NCBI RefSeq assembly: GCF_008974265.1
Contig: NZ_BKZW01000006.1
Coordinates: forward strand, 1 to 64,000
Direction: 5' to 3'
DNA: 64,000 nt
DNA from: Dictyobacter vulcani
GTDB lineage: Bacteria > Chloroflexota > Ktedonobacteria > Ktedonobacterales > Ktedonobacteraceae
Each line of letters starts with the position of its first letter. Within the stretch, counting starts at the first letter, position 1. Below are positions 57,779 through 64,000 of this stretch, piece after piece. The notes below the pieces were generated by a model that was not told where the DNA came from, searched no databases, and saw only the letters and a list, made by a program, of their open reading frames with translations. A program made the position numbers and the translations under genes.

Positions 57779-58687
57779 TCAACGACGATGGTGATCTGCC
57801 TCGGCTTCTGAATATTCCATTCGGAAGCCGCTTTTTATCTTCTGCTGCTGCAAAAAATCAAAGGTCTCATCAACTGTTGAAATATTATCTGGTATAGCTA
57901 TCCCTTGTTGTCGCAAGCTTTCCAATAACTTATAGAGAGGTGGAGCTACCAGATCCCAACTACGCAACTGTTCACTCTCAGCAAAAACGTCTTGTGGTGT
58001 TCCTTGCCGTACCAGTTTTCCTTGATTCAGGATATATAATTGGTTGGCCATCGTTGCTACTTCAGCCATGTCGTGAGAGACCAGAATAATGGTTACACCC
58101 TGTTCGCGCTGCACGCGTTGCAAATACGAATAAAATTCTAAACGCCCCTCACCATCAAGCCCCACAGTTGGTTCGTCTAGAATAAGAATACGCGGTGACA
58201 TCGCCAGAATACCAGCCAGGGCAATACGACGACGCTGGCCGCCACTTAGCTCAAATGGTGAACGTCTGGCATATTTTTCATGCGGCAAGCCAACCATATC
58301 TAAGGCTGCCTTTACGCGTGCACGGATTTCATGCCGTCCTAATTTCATGCGTTGGGGGCCAAAGGCTACATCGGCATACACCGTTTGACCAAACAGTTGC
58401 GCTTCCGGAAATTGAAATAACATGCCAACTCGTTGCCGCAAAGCTCGTAGATCAGTATTTTTTTCTCCTACTTCAATTCCATCCACCCAGACAGTGCCTT
58501 GCGAAGGTCGTAGTAGACCATTGAAATGCTGTATCAAGGTTGATTTACCAGAACCATTAAAACCAATAATTGCTACACAATCCCCCCGGGTAATTTCCAG
58601 AGAAATATCGTTGAGAGCCTTCTTCGGAAATGGTGAGGAGCCATAGATATAAGAAAGATGCTTTACACGAATAATTGACTCAGGCAT
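57779..58687 (-). CDS. ECF transporter ATP-binding protein (second EcfA)
   Basis: About 302 residues: Walker A GFNGSGKST, Q-loop LFQFPEAQLFGQTV, signature LSGGQRRR, Walker B ILILDEPTVGLD and switch ILVSHDM. The FPEAQLF and VYADVAFGP stretches are characteristic of EcfA2/CbiO-type ATPases. The ATG at 58687 overlaps the stop of the preceding ecfA and has AGGAG seven bases upstream; a TTG two codons earlier is possible. With its partner it powers uptake through EcfT and an S component. Confidence 0.92.
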   Translation of the reverse strand: MPESIIRVKHLSYIYGSSPFPKKALNDISLEITRGDCVAIIGFNGSGKSTLIQHFNGLLRPSQGTVWVDGIEVGEKNTDLRALRQRVGMLFQFPEAQLFGQTVYADVAFGPQRMKLGRHEIRARVKAALDMVGLPHEKYARRSPFELSGGQRRRIALAGILAMSPRILILDEPTVGLDGEGRLEFYSYLQRVQREQGVTIILVSHDMAEVATMANQLYILNQGKLVRQGTPQDVFAESEQLRSWDLVAPPLYKLLESLRQQGIAIPDNISTVDETFDFLQQQKIKSGFRMEYSEAEADHHRR

Positions 58688-59555
58688 TTGCAATCTCCTG
58701 AGCTATTTCTTCTATGGTCAATGCTTGATTAGAAATAGCAAAGCCAGCATCACGTAAATACACCACTAATTTTAAGGGGTCAGGAATAATCAATTTGAGC
58801 TCCTGCAGACGTTCCACATCGGCAAAAATTTGTGCAGGTGTTCCTTCTTGAATCACACGGCCACGTTCCATGATGACAATCCGTTGAGCATACACGGCCT
58901 CTTCTAATAAATGAGTAACTTGAATAATAGTCAGACCAAACTTGCGGTGAAGCCTGGAGAATAGCTCCGATAGTTCCTGGCGTGTAAAAGGATCAAGCAT
59001 TGAGCTGGCCTCATCGGCAATAATACATTGTGGTCGTAATGCCAGAATACCAGCAATTGCCAGGCGTTGGCGCTGTCCGCCTGATAATTTATATGGAGGC
59101 AACTGACGTAGGTGGCTGATATTAACCGCATCTAACGCCTCAGCCACACGCTCGCGAATTTGCGGGAGCGGATATCCCTTGACAGCTAATCCCCAGGCAA
59201 CGTCATCCTCAACCAGAGTCGCAATCAATTGATTATCAGGATTTTGAAAAATCATTCCTACATATTCACGGATCATACCATGCTTCGTTACATCCCTGGT
59301 ATCCATTCCTGCGATATATACATTTCCCTCGTCAGGCAATAACAGCGCATTACAGTGACGAGCCAGCGTTGACTTACCACAACCATTATGTCCTAATAAA
59401 GCCACATATTCACCTGACTGGATCTGCAAATTAATATTTTGCAACGCTGGCTCGGTCACTAACTGATTATGATCTTGCATCGTCCTTTTTACTGGATACT
59501 TATAGGTGACCTGTTGTATATCAATCAGAGGTGGGGAGATCACATCTTTTGCCAT
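58680..59555 (-). CDS. ECF transporter ATP-binding protein (first EcfA)
   Basis: About 291 residues: Walker A GHNGCGKST, Q-loop IFQNPDNQLIATLVEDDVAW, signature LSGGQRQR, Walker B CIIADEASSMLD and switch IIQVTHLL. The glutamate of Walker B is replaced by an Ala-Asp-Glu arrangement common in EcfA1. The QNPDNQ motif is diagnostic of ECF ATPases. The ATG at 59555 has AAAGGTGG upstream and lies within the last codons of the disrupted S-component gene, so the three genes were one operon. Confidence 0.92.
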   Translation of the reverse strand: MAKDVISPPLIDIQQVTYKYPVKRTMQDHNQLVTEPALQNINLQIQSGEYVALLGHNGCGKSTLARHCNALLLPDEGNVYIAGMDTRDVTKHGMIREYVGMIFQNPDNQLIATLVEDDVAWGLAVKGYPLPQIRERVAEALDAVNISHLRQLPPYKLSGGQRQRLAIAGILALRPQCIIADEASSMLDPFTRQELSELFSRLHRKFGLTIIQVTHLLEEAVYAQRIVIMERGRVIQEGTPAQIFADVERLQELKLIIPDPLKLVVYLRDAGFAISNQALTIEEIAQEIANA

Positions 59556-59726
59556 CGCCGTCGTTCCACCTTTCTTTTCATTCTTAACTTCACCAGCCAT
59601 CGTCCTCGACGATGCACCCAGCGCCCGGCTTTCCCTTCCAATAATGGGCGAACATCATAACCAAGCAGACGCGCAAAAGAATTAATGAGTGCATATAATA
59701 CTAAAATTACCGGGATAAAAACAATG

Positions 59727-61037
59727 GGTACAGCCACACTAAACGGTGGATGAGCTCAAAATGACTTTACGAGGTCGCCCCTCGGCCGTTTTGGCTGATT
59801 GGGATCAGGCAACGGTCGAAGACGAGGTCTCCCTCGTGGTCGCTTTGACTGATTAGGATCAGGCAACGGTTTGATCCGTTTGCGTCCTCGTTTTTTCGGT
59901 TCGTGCCAGGGTTCGGGCACGACCTTGTACGTTAACAACTCAACAATACTCCACAGATGATCGGTTAAACCGCTGGCCATCGCCGGACTGATCTGCTGCT
60001 GATTTGTGCTCAACTGTTGATGGGACCAACAGAGATTGTAGGTGACACCCAACAGATACATGCCGTGATGCAAGCTCTCAAGCCGACATGCGGCATGTCG
60101 GCATTTCCGGGTTAACTGTGCCAAACGCTCTCGCATGGTGCCATTCAATCGTTCAATGTACGCCGTATTGAGAATCGTGCATCCTGGTGTCGTTTGTAAC
60201 AACTTCTGTGCTTGATGCGGATCCCCACGTAGCAAACGCCGTTCCACTTCAACCACACGATGCTTGTATTGACGCTTGATCACTTGTCCAATCACCAATC
60301 CCGACCACATTTCCAGACAACAGCGTCCTCTTCCAGCTGTGCGCTTGATTTTTGAGCGAAAGGCTCGCTCAATACTGTGTGGATAGGCTGGCCAGCCATC
60401 CACGCAGACCAGGATCGCACTGATGTGCTTGGTCCACTGACGAACCTGCTCAAACAACCGATCGGCTAACGGAGTATCGCGAGTTGGCTGCACCACGCCT
60501 GCCAACCACAATCTCGTAGGAACCAGCATCGCCAGGGCCATCCAGATGACCTTTTTTCTTCCTTTGACTCGAATTTCATCGGCTTGCACATGACTCAGAG
60601 TGAGGTCAGCCTGCTGCATCATTTGTTCATGGACCCGTTGGCAATGTGCTCCAGAGCGATCTCGCCAGTTGGCAATGGTTCTTTCATCTAAACGAAAGGC
60701 TTTGACAATCGCTTGCACCGGACAGCCATAGGCAAGCAAAGTTACCACAATGACAATGAGCTCGGTTGGTTTGCGGAGCCCTTCGAACATGGTTCCTGTT
60801 CGGGATGTAAACGTTTTTTTGCAGACCTTACAACGATAGCGTTCACGTTGACGATCATGAACCACAATAGTTCCTTGCCCTTTTTGACCCCTTGCGGAAC
60901 ACGTCAAATTAGGGCAAAATTGAGAAGACGTGTTCATTGGCGCTTTCTGTTGTTTTTTCATACAAACAGTGTGCCGTGTAATACGTCATTTTTCAAGTCC
61001 CTTTTTCAACGCATCCACCACTTAGTGTAGCTGTACC
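59727..61037 (-). mobile_element. IS1-like insertion sequence, 1311 bp, with perfect 8-bp target duplication
   Basis: The left end GGTACAGCCACACTAA and the inverted right end GGTACAGCTACACTAA continue to GGTGGATG on both sides, 23 of 26 matches. AAACAATG occurs directly before the left end (59719-59726) and directly after the right end (61038-61045). One uninterrupted transposase gene fills the element. Intact gene, sharp ends and perfect duplication indicate a recent insertion. Confidence 0.92.
59756..60961 (-). CDS. Transposase with zinc-ribbon N-terminus, DDE core and AT-hook tail
   Basis: A 401-residue transposase of IS1-like organisation in a single frame. Residues about 15-55 are a zinc ribbon (CPNLTC then CKVC, as in InsA), followed by a helix-turn-helix (VQAIVKAFRLDERTIANWRD). 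The DDE residues appear in HVQADEIRVKG, LVCVDGWPAYP and AYIERLNGTMRERLAQL. The C-terminal 45 residues are unusual: two near-identical repeats LPDPNQSKRPRGRPR and LPDPNQPKRPRG, with a canonical AT-hook (RPRGRPR). The tail may add minor-groove DNA binding. The gene ends about 30 bases inside the left IS end. Confidence 0.88.
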   Translation of the reverse strand: MKKQQKAPMNTSSQFCPNLTCSARGQKGQGTIVVHDRQRERYRCKVCKKTFTSRTGTMFEGLRKPTELIVIVVTLLAYGCPVQAIVKAFRLDERTIANWRDRSGAHCQRVHEQMMQQADLTLSHVQADEIRVKGRKKVIWMALAMLVPTRLWLAGVVQPTRDTPLADRLFEQVRQWTKHISAILVCVDGWPAYPHSIERAFRSKIKRTAGRGRCCLEMWSGLVIGQVIKRQYKHRVVEVERRLLRGDPHQAQKLLQTTPGCTILNTAYIERLNGTMRERLAQLTRKCRHAACRLESLHHGMYLLGVTYNLCWSHQQLSTNQQQISPAMASGLTDHLWSIVELLTYKVVPEPWHEPKKRGRKRIKPLPDPNQSKRPRGRPRLRPLPDPNQPKRPRGDLVKSF

Positions 61038-61812
61038 AAACAATGAGCAACGCACAATAAAAAGTAAGAGCCCAATAAGTAAAAATCCATTGGGAGAATA
61101 GAGTAATCTGAGGATAGAGATTCTGTTGCCATACAGAGCCCAGACCTACACGTTGTGCCACTAACGCCACTATCGGTATAATCGCTTCATAGGCGTGATG
61201 GAGGCTGTGCACATAAACATCAAATGGTATTCCCGTCAACCAGGCAACACCAATAGTTAATAGAAAGAGATAGGTAGCTGCTGCGAGTGCCCCAAGCAGA
61301 GTAATAGGAATATAGTGGAAGCGGTGCTTCATGGTCAAACCTAGAAACGCGCCACCTAACCCTTGAGATACTAAAGAAATGCATCCATGAGGACCAATGA
61401 GAATGCAGACTAAAAATAATGCGACACACATTGCCAATAACTCTACATAAATCCCACGACGCAAAACTAAAATCGTAAAGACTGTACAGTTCATAACAGA
61501 AAAAAAACCACTCCCAACAGGCAAAAAAGCTACCAGAAACTGAAAAGCCACGGCAATGTCTGCTAACAGTGCACCTTCTGCAATCTCTATTGCTTGTAAG
61601 TTTCGAAACATTCCACACCTTACATATATTATTCAAACCAACCTGCTTATATACGTTTTAGGATCTTTATAAGTTGGCAACAAGTCTGCTCATATACGCC
61701 ACACATCCACCAGTCCTACATGCGAACCAACAATCACACCATACCTATGTCTATAGTGTAAACGATGTATGCTTGCACCCGCGTGTAAAATAAATTGTTT
61801 CGGTACCAATAG

Positions 61813-61840
61813 CAATCGGCACACGCTAATGTGCCGATTG
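61813..61840 (-). terminator. Hairpin after the RelE-like gene
   Basis: CAATCGGCAC (61813-61822) and GTGCCGATTG (61831-61840) form a perfect 10-bp stem between the RelE-like gene and the S-component gene. There is no clear T run, so its role as a terminator is tentative. Confidence 0.5.
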
Positions 61841-61858
61841 CCGACTAAAACCCTCCAA

Positions 61859-62239
61859 CTAAAAAAGCGCAATTGGGGTTTCTGTCACAGTTGCCAGAGA
61901 GTTCTGCCCAGGGGAATAATAATATTCATCCTCATCAAGATACAATACATGAGTATACGATATATAACGATAACGACATGCTTTCTGTAGAATTGCATGG
62001 AAACCAACGTCAGTAAGGTGTAGCTGACCTTCAAGTCGCTCGAAGAGGACGCGCATCCGCCGATCAACATAAAATTCCCAAACGTTATCAATTGCCATAT
62101 AACGATGTACCTTAAGGGATTTACTTGTGGGATTCGCCATAAACAAACGAACTTTTTTAACGACACTTGTCCGCTCAGATTTATTGAAACCTTCAAGTGC
62201 TTCAATAAATCTTTCAGTGCATGGAATAATTAAAGTCAT
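61859..62239 (-). CDS. RelE/ParE-fold protein, orphan
   Basis: 126 residues from the ATG at 62239, which has AAGGAGG six bases upstream. The N-terminal helices (ERFIEALEGFNKSERTSVVK) are followed by the RelE-like sheet: LKVHRY, NVWEFYVDRRMRVLFERLEG, LHLTDVGFHAIL. This is the superfamily of ribosome-dependent mRNA interferases and gyrase toxins, but the C-terminal catalytic-type residues are not obvious and 35 extra residues follow. No antitoxin-like gene lies on either side, so it may be a solitary, domesticated member. Confidence 0.7.
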   Translation of the reverse strand: MTLIIPCTERFIEALEGFNKSERTSVVKKVRLFMANPTSKSLKVHRYMAIDNVWEFYVDRRMRVLFERLEGQLHLTDVGFHAILQKACRYRYISYTHVLYLDEDEYYYSPGQNSLATVTETPIALF

Positions 62240-62465
62240 ATCCAACCTCCTTGACCATGTAACACACAACAATATACCCTTCACAAACTTAATACCCATA
62301 CACAATCACAAATGCGGAAACTTTTTATGAGATATATTAAAGTTCTAAAAAATTCGTGTAATTTTGCTTAAAAACAATTCATAGCGCGTATGTCAGCACA
62401 TACCGACAACATGACTACAGATATACACTTATCCAGCAAGTTAAACTTTACTGACCTATTTAAAC

Positions 62466-62505
62466 GCAAAAAGCGAGACCCGGGACGTAGCCTGTCCCGG
62501 GTCTC
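62466..62505 (-). terminator. Strong intrinsic terminator downstream of the Y-like RNA
   Basis: GAGACCCGGGAC (62475-62486) and GTCCCGGGTCTC (62494-62505) form a perfect 12-bp stem with a 7-nt loop; on the minus strand GCTTTTTG follows. With the promoter at 62837-62865 it delimits a transcription unit of about 360 nt that has no credible reading frame. Confidence 0.88.
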
Positions 62506-62688
62506 TATGTTCTGTCCAATTGCACACGCCAACACATTTAAACAGACATTTGAGTCTTATTACGTCGTGTTCTACTTGATAAACTACCGGCCCATGTGAA
62601 AAGAGCGGACCGGGCCAGAATTGCACTAGCACCTCGACGTTTATGATGCCTTCATACTATTTGGCGTTCGACAGAGAATATTGAGATT

Positions 62689-62829
62689 GGAGTAATAATC
62701 TCATTCTTGGGTGGTGCCGATGTTGCCTCTACCAGCTGGGCTACCCCGCCATGAAGGGCGGGTGCAGGATTCGAACCTGCCCTTGACATCTTTACCATAA
62801 AAATCAGTTTTAGCTTAAATTTGTACTCC
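62689..62829 (-). ncRNA. yrlA: Bacterial Y RNA (YrlA-like) with a circularly permuted tRNA-like domain
   Basis: Read on the minus strand the order is: GATGT (62790-62786, anticodon-stem 3' strand), CAAGG (variable region), T-arm GCAGG-TTCGAAT-CCTGC (62780-62764), 3' acceptor ACCCGCC (62763-62757), loop CTTCAT, 5' acceptor GGCGGGG (62750-62744), TA, D-arm GCCC-AGCTGGTAGA-GGC (62741-62725), ACATC (62723-62719). GATGT/ACATC pair fully and six of seven acceptor pairs form, all with canonical tRNA spacing. The stem extends with a 3x3 internal loop and TGGT/ACCA, and GGAGTA/TACTCC closes the ends. tRNA mimicry with closed acceptor and termini at the anticodon side is the YrlA design. No GGUCCGA-type Ro-binding motif was recognised in the stem, so family assignment is inferred. 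Confidence 0.7.
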
Positions 62830-62836
62830 AGACAAG

Positions 62837-62865
62837 ATTATAAGGCAATGCGGGCAAAAATGCAA
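62837..62865 (-). promoter_or_regulatory. Promoter of the Y-like RNA
   Basis: On the minus strand TTGCAT (62865-62860), 17-bp spacer, TATAAT (62842-62837). Transcription would start at about 62830, exactly where the closing stem GGAGTA of the RNA begins. Confidence 0.75.
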
Positions 62866-62927
62866 CCTGACAGAACATGAAATTTTTGCATGATCACATA
62901 TTAATTTATAGTTGCCCTGTAAACAAT

Positions 62928-63656
62928 TTAGCTGAACAGATAGGTAAATATGGTTGCGCCTATTTTCAGTTCAGTAACCTCTTGATTATTAGCTTCTTCA
63001 CGTGCAAATTTTACTGCTTCCTGCAATTTTTCAACACGATTGAGTAATTCATGAACACGCCGAGCAGGCAAAGCACCCGAAAATTTAATCGTCCGCCAGT
63101 TTCCAACAACGACGTCTTCATAGTACACTTCAACTTGAGCAGGATGCTTCTCAGTAGCTTCAGCCTTTACGTGGTTGCGCGGGATCTTCTTGGTCTTTAC
63201 AGTCTGAACTGGTTCTGTAGCCCAGCAGTCAGCGGATTGGTCAAAGGTCCATAACTCTGAGGCATCTAACACAGGCAATTTTTTAATAAACGTATGCACA
63301 TCCACTAACTGCTTCTCCAAAAAAAGCAGATAGGTCGCTGGCGCTTGAGATAATAAAACTTTACCGTCAATTACCACATCTGCTTTGGCCTGACAATTGG
63401 CCCAATCTTTAGTGGCTACGACATCAAACAATTTCGTGAGCAACTCAGATGTTGCATGGATCACTTCTTCAGCACGAATTTGTACACGGGTAGATTCTGG
63501 GGGAAATTGTTCACCTTCTTCATCCTTTGGACGGTATGTTCGAGAGATACCTCCCAGCAAGGTGGTCTTCTGCAAGTTATGATGCGACTCTGTTAATTCC
63601 TGCAGAGAACGGCTTTTCGTGCCTTTTTCAATCGCGATGATTTGATTCAGCTTCAT
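62928..63656 (-). CDS. Conserved protein of unknown function next to the Y-like RNA
   Basis: A 242-residue soluble protein. MKLNQIIAIEKGTKSRSLQE, then SRTYRPKDEEGEQFPPES, VVATKDWANCQAKADVVIDG, PATYLLFLEKQLVDVHTFIK, KKIPRNHVKAEATEKHPAQV and AVKFAREEANNQEV are highly conserved-looking stretches. I recall this family from actinobacteria, but no activity is known to me. AAGGAT lies about ten bases before the ATG. It is the gene immediately upstream of the Y-like RNA and in the same direction, 60 bases before that RNA's promoter, so a functional link to RNA quality control is a reasonable hypothesis and nothing more. Confidence 0.85.
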   Translation of the reverse strand: MKLNQIIAIEKGTKSRSLQELTESHHNLQKTTLLGGISRTYRPKDEEGEQFPPESTRVQIRAEEVIHATSELLTKLFDVVATKDWANCQAKADVVIDGKVLLSQAPATYLLFLEKQLVDVHTFIKKLPVLDASELWTFDQSADCWATEPVQTVKTKKIPRNHVKAEATEKHPAQVEVYYEDVVVGNWRTIKFSGALPARRVHELLNRVEKLQEAVKFAREEANNQEVTELKIGATIFTYLFS

Positions 63657-63796
63657 GCTTCTTTATCCTTCAGGATTTTTTTTGTGCTAATAATACACTA
63701 AATAGTATAAGCTGCATTGTCAACCATGAGACTAAGGCCGCCTCGCTCTTTTCGCCATACTGCATTTCATCGTATGCTTTAGTTCATGTCGTAAAT

Positions 63797-64000
63797 TCAG
63801 AATAAAGGATTGGATCGATTGGCATAATGCCGCTGATATGTACGCCAGAGGGGTTGAAAACCTAAACGGGGCCAGAAACGGCTAGAAAGCGGATTATCAG
63901 GATTGAACCAGAGGATAGAGCCATCCAGGTTCATCGGCTCGAAAAGATCTACCGTTGCTTTTACCAGCATGTGCCCTATCCCCTGTCCACGAAGTTCCTG
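63797..64000 (-). CDS. GNAT-family acetyltransferase, C-terminal part (5' end outside the window)
   Basis: The last 67 residues are visible, ending in TGA at 63797-63799. ELRGQGIGHMLVKATVDLFE is the acetyl-CoA-binding motif A (Q/RxxGxG/A), and SSRFWPRLGFQPLWRTYQRH is the following strand-helix-strand end of the fold. The substrate is unknown. It precedes the conserved 242-residue gene by 140 bp in the same direction. Confidence 0.85.
   Translation of the reverse strand, partial: QELRGQGIGHMLVKATVDLFEPMNLDGSILWFNPDNPLSSRFWPRLGFQPLWRTYQRHYANRSNPLF

Larger units (their letters stand above)
59540..61611 (-). pseudogene. ECF transporter S component, disrupted by an IS1-like insertion
   Basis: The coding parts are 61611-61038 and 59718-59540. 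Removing the IS and one copy of the 8-bp duplication rejoins the frame exactly as ALLIV-FIPVILVLYALINSF, giving a 250-residue membrane protein. Several hydrophobic helices are visible (VAFQFLVAFLPVGSGFF, CVALFLVCILIGPHG, LLGALAAATYLFLLTIGVAW) and a basic C-terminus ends MKRKVERRRWQKM. Position in the ecfA operon and fold support a substrate-capture S subunit; the sequence does not show which vitamin or metal it binds, and no riboswitch was recognised upstream. Insertion should abolish this subunit and may affect downstream expression. Confidence 0.8.

Noticed and set aside
61612..61858. Riboswitch ahead of the ECF S-component gene
   Set aside because: I looked for thiamine, cobalamin and preQ1 signatures and saw none; only a simple 10-bp hairpin belonging to the upstream gene is present.
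62390..62599. 69-codon frame on the plus strand
   Set aside because: It runs straight through the terminator hairpin at 62475-62505 and is chance.
62689..62829. Ordinary tRNA gene on the minus strand
   Set aside because: T-arm and 3' acceptor strand precede the 5' acceptor strand and D-arm, the acceptor is closed by a 6-nt loop, and no 7-nt anticodon loop exists. It cannot be processed as a normal tRNA.
62689..62829. Permuted tRNA interrupted by a group I intron (natural permuted intron-exon)
   Set aside because: Joining the ends at plausible splice sites leaves no anticodon loop, and no group I core elements were recognised in the flanks.
62466..62830. Two-piece (permuted) tmRNA
   Set aside because: The permuted order and size fit superficially, but the acceptor lacks the G3-U70 pair and GGGG start of tmRNA, a tRNA-type D-arm is present, and no tag reading frame ending in Ala-Ala was found.
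1..64000. CRISPR array, prophage or biosynthetic gene cluster
   Set aside because: No regularly spaced direct repeats, no phage structural or integrase genes, and no core biosynthetic enzymes were found in the window.

Overview
The window looks like a chromosomal segment of a large-genome, mycelial or soil-type member of Chloroflexota, most likely Ktedonobacteria. This is an inference. The signs are many one-component regulators (SARP/BTAD, TetR, MarR, AraC), stand-alone PP2C and TPR proteins, several DinB and VOC proteins, a xylose-type ABC transporter with a single-domain ATPase, GH32 and GH13 sugar enzymes, CBM plus glucosaminidase secreted modules, and abundant IS/MITE debris. There is no phage structural block, CRISPR array, rRNA operon or ordinary tRNA.

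Layout. 0-6 kb: end of an EamA transporter, a PP2C phosphatase, and a BTAD regulator followed by a large ATPase-TPR protein that looks like the second half of the same regulator. 6-9.5 kb: a frameshifted methyltransferase, two adjacent miniature inverted-repeat elements, yjbQ, and an IS630-family element whose ends match one of the miniature elements. 9.6-29.3 kb: a housekeeping and detoxification block (esterase, LLM oxidoreductase, GxGYxYP lipoprotein, MFS, Ada-AlkA DNA repair fusion, VOC, AraC, HicB-DinB fusion, MarR with a ring-cleaving dioxygenase, MBL with TetR, broken TetR, TPR protein, broken enterochelin-esterase-like protein, DUF4383, GNAT, class C beta-lactamase-like hydrolase). 29.3-33.9 kb: remnants of a secreted glycan-binding hydrolase, a broken TetR diverging from an F420/NADP oxidoreductase, NmrA and DinB. 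33.9-54.3 kb: a carbohydrate-oriented region with GH13 alpha-glucosidase, lipase, xylose-type ABC operon carrying a MITE, DUF72, GT4, a second sugar-binding lipoprotein coupled to a Cache-domain membrane protein, GT39-like membrane glycosyltransferase and GH32. 54.8-61.6 kb: an ECF vitamin/metal transporter operon (S component, EcfA, EcfA, with EcfT further on) whose S-component gene is cut by an IS1-like element flanked by a perfect 8-bp duplication. 61.8-64 kb: an orphan RelE-like protein, a small structured RNA, a conserved 242-aa protein and the end of a GNAT acetyltransferase.

The most interesting object is the RNA at about 62689-62829 (minus strand). It contains a complete tRNA-like cloverleaf in circularly permuted order: T-arm and 3' acceptor strand first, then a 6-nt loop, then 5' acceptor strand and D-arm, closed by an anticodon-position stem. 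It has its own promoter, a downstream intrinsic terminator and self-complementary ends. This is the architecture of the bacterial Y RNA YrlA, a tRNA mimic that partners Ro/TROVE proteins. No TROVE gene lies in the window.

Caveat: at least twelve otherwise convincing genes are broken by one net indel, nearly all single-base deletions and several in or beside short homopolymers. That pattern is more easily explained by indel errors in the underlying assembly than by simultaneous gene decay, so entries marked pseudogene for a single frameshift may be intact genes in the organism. All calls were made by eye, without database searches.
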